Source: Armatimonadota bacterium
GTDB lineage: Bacteria > Sysuimicrobiota > Sysuimicrobiia > Sysuimicrobiales > JACQTN01
Assembly: GCA_016210785.1 (NCBI GenBank)
Contig: JACQTN010000202.1
Coordinates: 1 to 6,654, forward strand
Length of the DNA: 6,654 nt
Reading direction: 5' to 3'
Shown here: one piece after another, positions 5,310 to 6,654 of the stretch
Position numbering within the stretch: position 1 is the stretch's first letter
How the letters are laid out: every line of letters starts with the position of its first letter
The notes under the pieces: model-generated
The model's input: the letters and a program-made list of their open reading frames with translations, nothing else
Told to the model about the DNA's origin: nothing
Databases searched by the model: none
Position numbers and translations under genes: made by a program

Positions 5310-6654
5310 ATGAGCGAGGGCAAGTGGGTACGGGTCTCAGAGAACAGGTGGCGCTATCTGACCCGGCGGGAGTTCCTCAAGGCCACCGCGGCCGGGGCGG
5401 GTCTGGCCGCGGCGGGGATCAGCTCTCTGGCCAGCCCCACCATCATCCGGGCCCAGCCCAAGACCTTGCGCATCATGACCTGGAGCCACTTCGTGCCGGC
5501 GTACGACCGGTGGTTCGACCCCTTCGCGGCGGAGTGGGGGAAGCGCAAGGGCATCACCGTCACCGTGGATCACATCTCGTTTGCGGATGTGACGCCTCGG
5601 GCCACCGCGGAGGTGGCTGCCCAGAGTGGTCACGACCTGTACTTCCACCTGTCGCCGCCGTCGGCGTTTGAGCCGCACGCGATTGACCTGACCGACATCG
5701 CCAAGGAGGCCGAGAAGCGGTACGGGCCCATGCATCCCCTGGCGGTCAAGAGCACCTACAACGCCAGGACGAAGAAGTACTACGCGTTTTCCGACAACTG
5801 GGTGCCGGACCCGGGTGACTACCTGAAGAGCGTGTGGACCAACGTCGGATTTCCCAACGGCCCCAGGACGTGGGACGATCTCCTCGCCGCTGGCCGCGAG
5901 ATCAGGAAGAAGCACCCCGAGATCCAGATCCCCATCGGCGTCGGTTTCTCGCAGGACATCGACTCCAACATGGCCAGCCGGGCCATCTGGTGGGCTAACG
6001 GCGCATCGATCCAGGACAAGGACGAGAACGTGGTCCTCAGGTCCGAGCAGACCATCAGGTCCGTGGAGTACGGGGTGAGGCTCTTCCGGGAAGCCATGAA
6101 CCCCGCCGTGCTGAGCTGGAACGCCGCCTCCAACAACCAGGCCCTCAACGCCCGCCAGACCGCCTACATCCTGAACTCCATCTCCGCCTACCGCACCGCG
6201 CAGGATAACAAGCTGCCGGTGGCGGACGACATCTTCTTCGTGCCGGCACTGCGCGGCTCCGCGGCGGCGTGGGCCAGCGAGCATGTCATGGGCTGCTGGG
6301 TGGTCTGGAAGTTTGCCAGGAGCCCGGACAACGCCAAAGCCTTCCTGCTGGACCTGGTGGACAACTACCGCGAGGCCGTGATGGCCAGCAAGCTCTACAA
6401 CTTCCCGTCCTTCATGGGCTCGGTGGCAGACAAGAGCGTCCCCGTGGCCCGCAAGCCCGAGGAGGGGCGCAGGTGGCTGCGCGGCGTGGTGTCCACCGAC
6501 CCGTTCGGCTCCAAGCCCGCCGACAAGCTGGTGGTGATCGCCAACGCCGTCCCGCGCAAGTTCGCCCGATCTTCCACGGGGAAAAGCGCGAGGAGGAGCG
6601 CTCCGGCCGCGGGGAGAAACACGACCGCCGTGAGGAGCTCTGCCTGTCCGAGCA
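5310..6654 (+). CDS. ABC transporter substrate-binding protein (family 1, Tat-exported), 3' end disrupted
   Basis: The frame is open from ATG 5310 to the right edge. Residues 1-48 form a Tat signal: twin arginines in LTRREFLKATAAGAG (Arg19-Arg20), a hydrophobic stretch, and a likely cut after IIRA (Ala48). The mature start KTLRIMTWSHFVPAYDRWF and the blocks FPNGPRTWDDLLAAGREIRK, IWWANGASIQDKDENVVL and AWASEHVMGCWVVWKFARSPDNAKAFL are typical of family 1 extracellular solute-binding proteins (sugar or oligosaccharide type), which capture a ligand outside the membrane and hand it to two permeases. The ligand is not readable. Family resemblance runs to DKLVVIANAV (about residue 414, base 6551). 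After that the frame gives a basic, low-complexity string (PRKFARSSTGKSARRSA...) instead of the expected conserved C-terminal part of about 50-70 residues. The last ~100 bases instead look like an inverted piece of nuoM, so the gene appears truncated by a junction near 6549-6557. It is probably cotranscribed with the secreted protein gene. Confidence 0.87.
   Translation, partial: MSEGKWVRVSENRWRYLTRREFLKATAAGAGLAAAGISSLASPTIIRAQPKTLRIMTWSHFVPAYDRWFDPFAAEWGKRKGITVTVDHISFADVTPRATAEVAAQSGHDLYFHLSPPSAFEPHAIDLTDIAKEAEKRYGPMHPLAVKSTYNARTKKYYAFSDNWVPDPGDYLKSVWTNVGFPNGPRTWDDLLAAGREIRKKHPEIQIPIGVGFSQDIDSNMASRAIWWANGASIQDKDENVVLRSEQTIRSVEYGVRLFREAMNPAVLSWNAASNNQALNARQTAYILNSISAYRTAQDNKLPVADDIFFVPALRGSAAAWASEHVMGCWVVWKFARSPDNAKAFLLDLVDNYREAVMASKLYNFPSFMGSVADKSVPVARKPEEGRRWLRGVVSTDPFGSKPADKLVVIANAVPRKFARSSTGKSARRSAPAAGRNTTAVRSSACPS
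6554..6654 (-). CDS. nuoM: Possible N-terminal fragment of NADH-quinone oxidoreductase subunit M, inverted at the window edge
   Basis: Read from the right edge on the minus strand, the frame gives LGQAELLTAVVFLPAAGALL followed by LALFPVEDRANLR. This is the pattern of the first transmembrane helix of NuoM, the antiporter-like proton-pumping subunit of complex I (FLPLxGALLLLLxPR..., then an amphipathic loop and a second helix). After Arg (6554-6556) the frame enters the antisense of the binding-protein gene and loses any NuoM character, ending at a stop at 6395. A real nuoM start here would have to run through the binding-protein gene, which it does not. The fragment is therefore out of context. 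The last two window bases read TG on this strand directly before CTC, so one more base outside the window could complete an ATG start. The assignment rests on about 33 residues. Confidence 0.45.

Noticed and set aside
5337..6284. Minus-strand open frame of 315 codons opposite the binding-protein gene
   Set aside because: Val/Gly/Arg/His-rich shadow of a confident plus-strand gene, without any recognisable domain or ribosome site.

Overview
This is a high-GC (about 60 to 75 % by stretch), gene-dense bacterial chromosomal window. GC-rich codon third positions, short intergenic gaps, GTG starts and strong GGAGG ribosome sites fit a GC-rich, probably uncultured or environmental bacterium. The protein set (MFS_3 exporter, SfsA, DienelactoneHydrolase-type esterase, RtcA-like cyclase, Tat-exported sugar-type binding protein) does not fix a phylum. 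No rRNA, tRNA, CRISPR array or IS element is visible, and no gene-free stretch exceeds 300 bases.

Layout. (1) 3-638 (+): 3' part of a restriction-endonuclease-like PD-(D/E)XK protein, cut by the left edge of the window. Its base composition is lower in GC than its neighbours, and the catalytic acid of the (D/E)xK motif appears to be Ala. (2) 686-1969 and 1973-2878 (+): an MFS_3/EntS-type exporter and sfsA, 3 bases apart and surely cotranscribed. SfsA carries an unusual basic C-terminal tail whose end overlaps the next gene tail to tail. (3) 2847-3551 (-): an alpha/beta hydrolase of the dienelactone hydrolase type with a complete Ser-Asp-His triad. (4) 3643-4686 (+): a divergent RNA 3'-terminal phosphate cyclase (RtcA-like), transcribed away from the hydrolase across a 91-base shared promoter region. 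It keeps the nucleophilic His but has a changed N-terminal Gly-rich loop. (5) 4687-4820: a short intergenic segment with a 21/22-base tandem repeat, a hairpin and an AT-richer, promoter-like stretch. (6) 4821-5267 (+): a small secreted protein of unknown function. (7) 5310 to the right edge (+): a Tat-exported ABC transporter substrate-binding protein.

The right edge is the oddest part. The binding-protein sequence stops looking like its family at about 6551. The last ~100 bases, read on the minus strand, encode what looks like the N-terminus of NADH-quinone oxidoreductase subunit M. The binding-protein gene therefore seems to be joined to an inverted piece of another locus, either by an assembly or cloning chimera or by a real rearrangement.

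Functionally the window looks like ordinary housekeeping and transport genes next to a restriction gene remnant. The secreted protein and the binding protein probably form one uptake or envelope unit, with permeases expected downstream of the break. The nearest thing to a new system is the SGSG-type RtcA variant and its divergent pairing with the hydrolase; this is a lead, not an established system.
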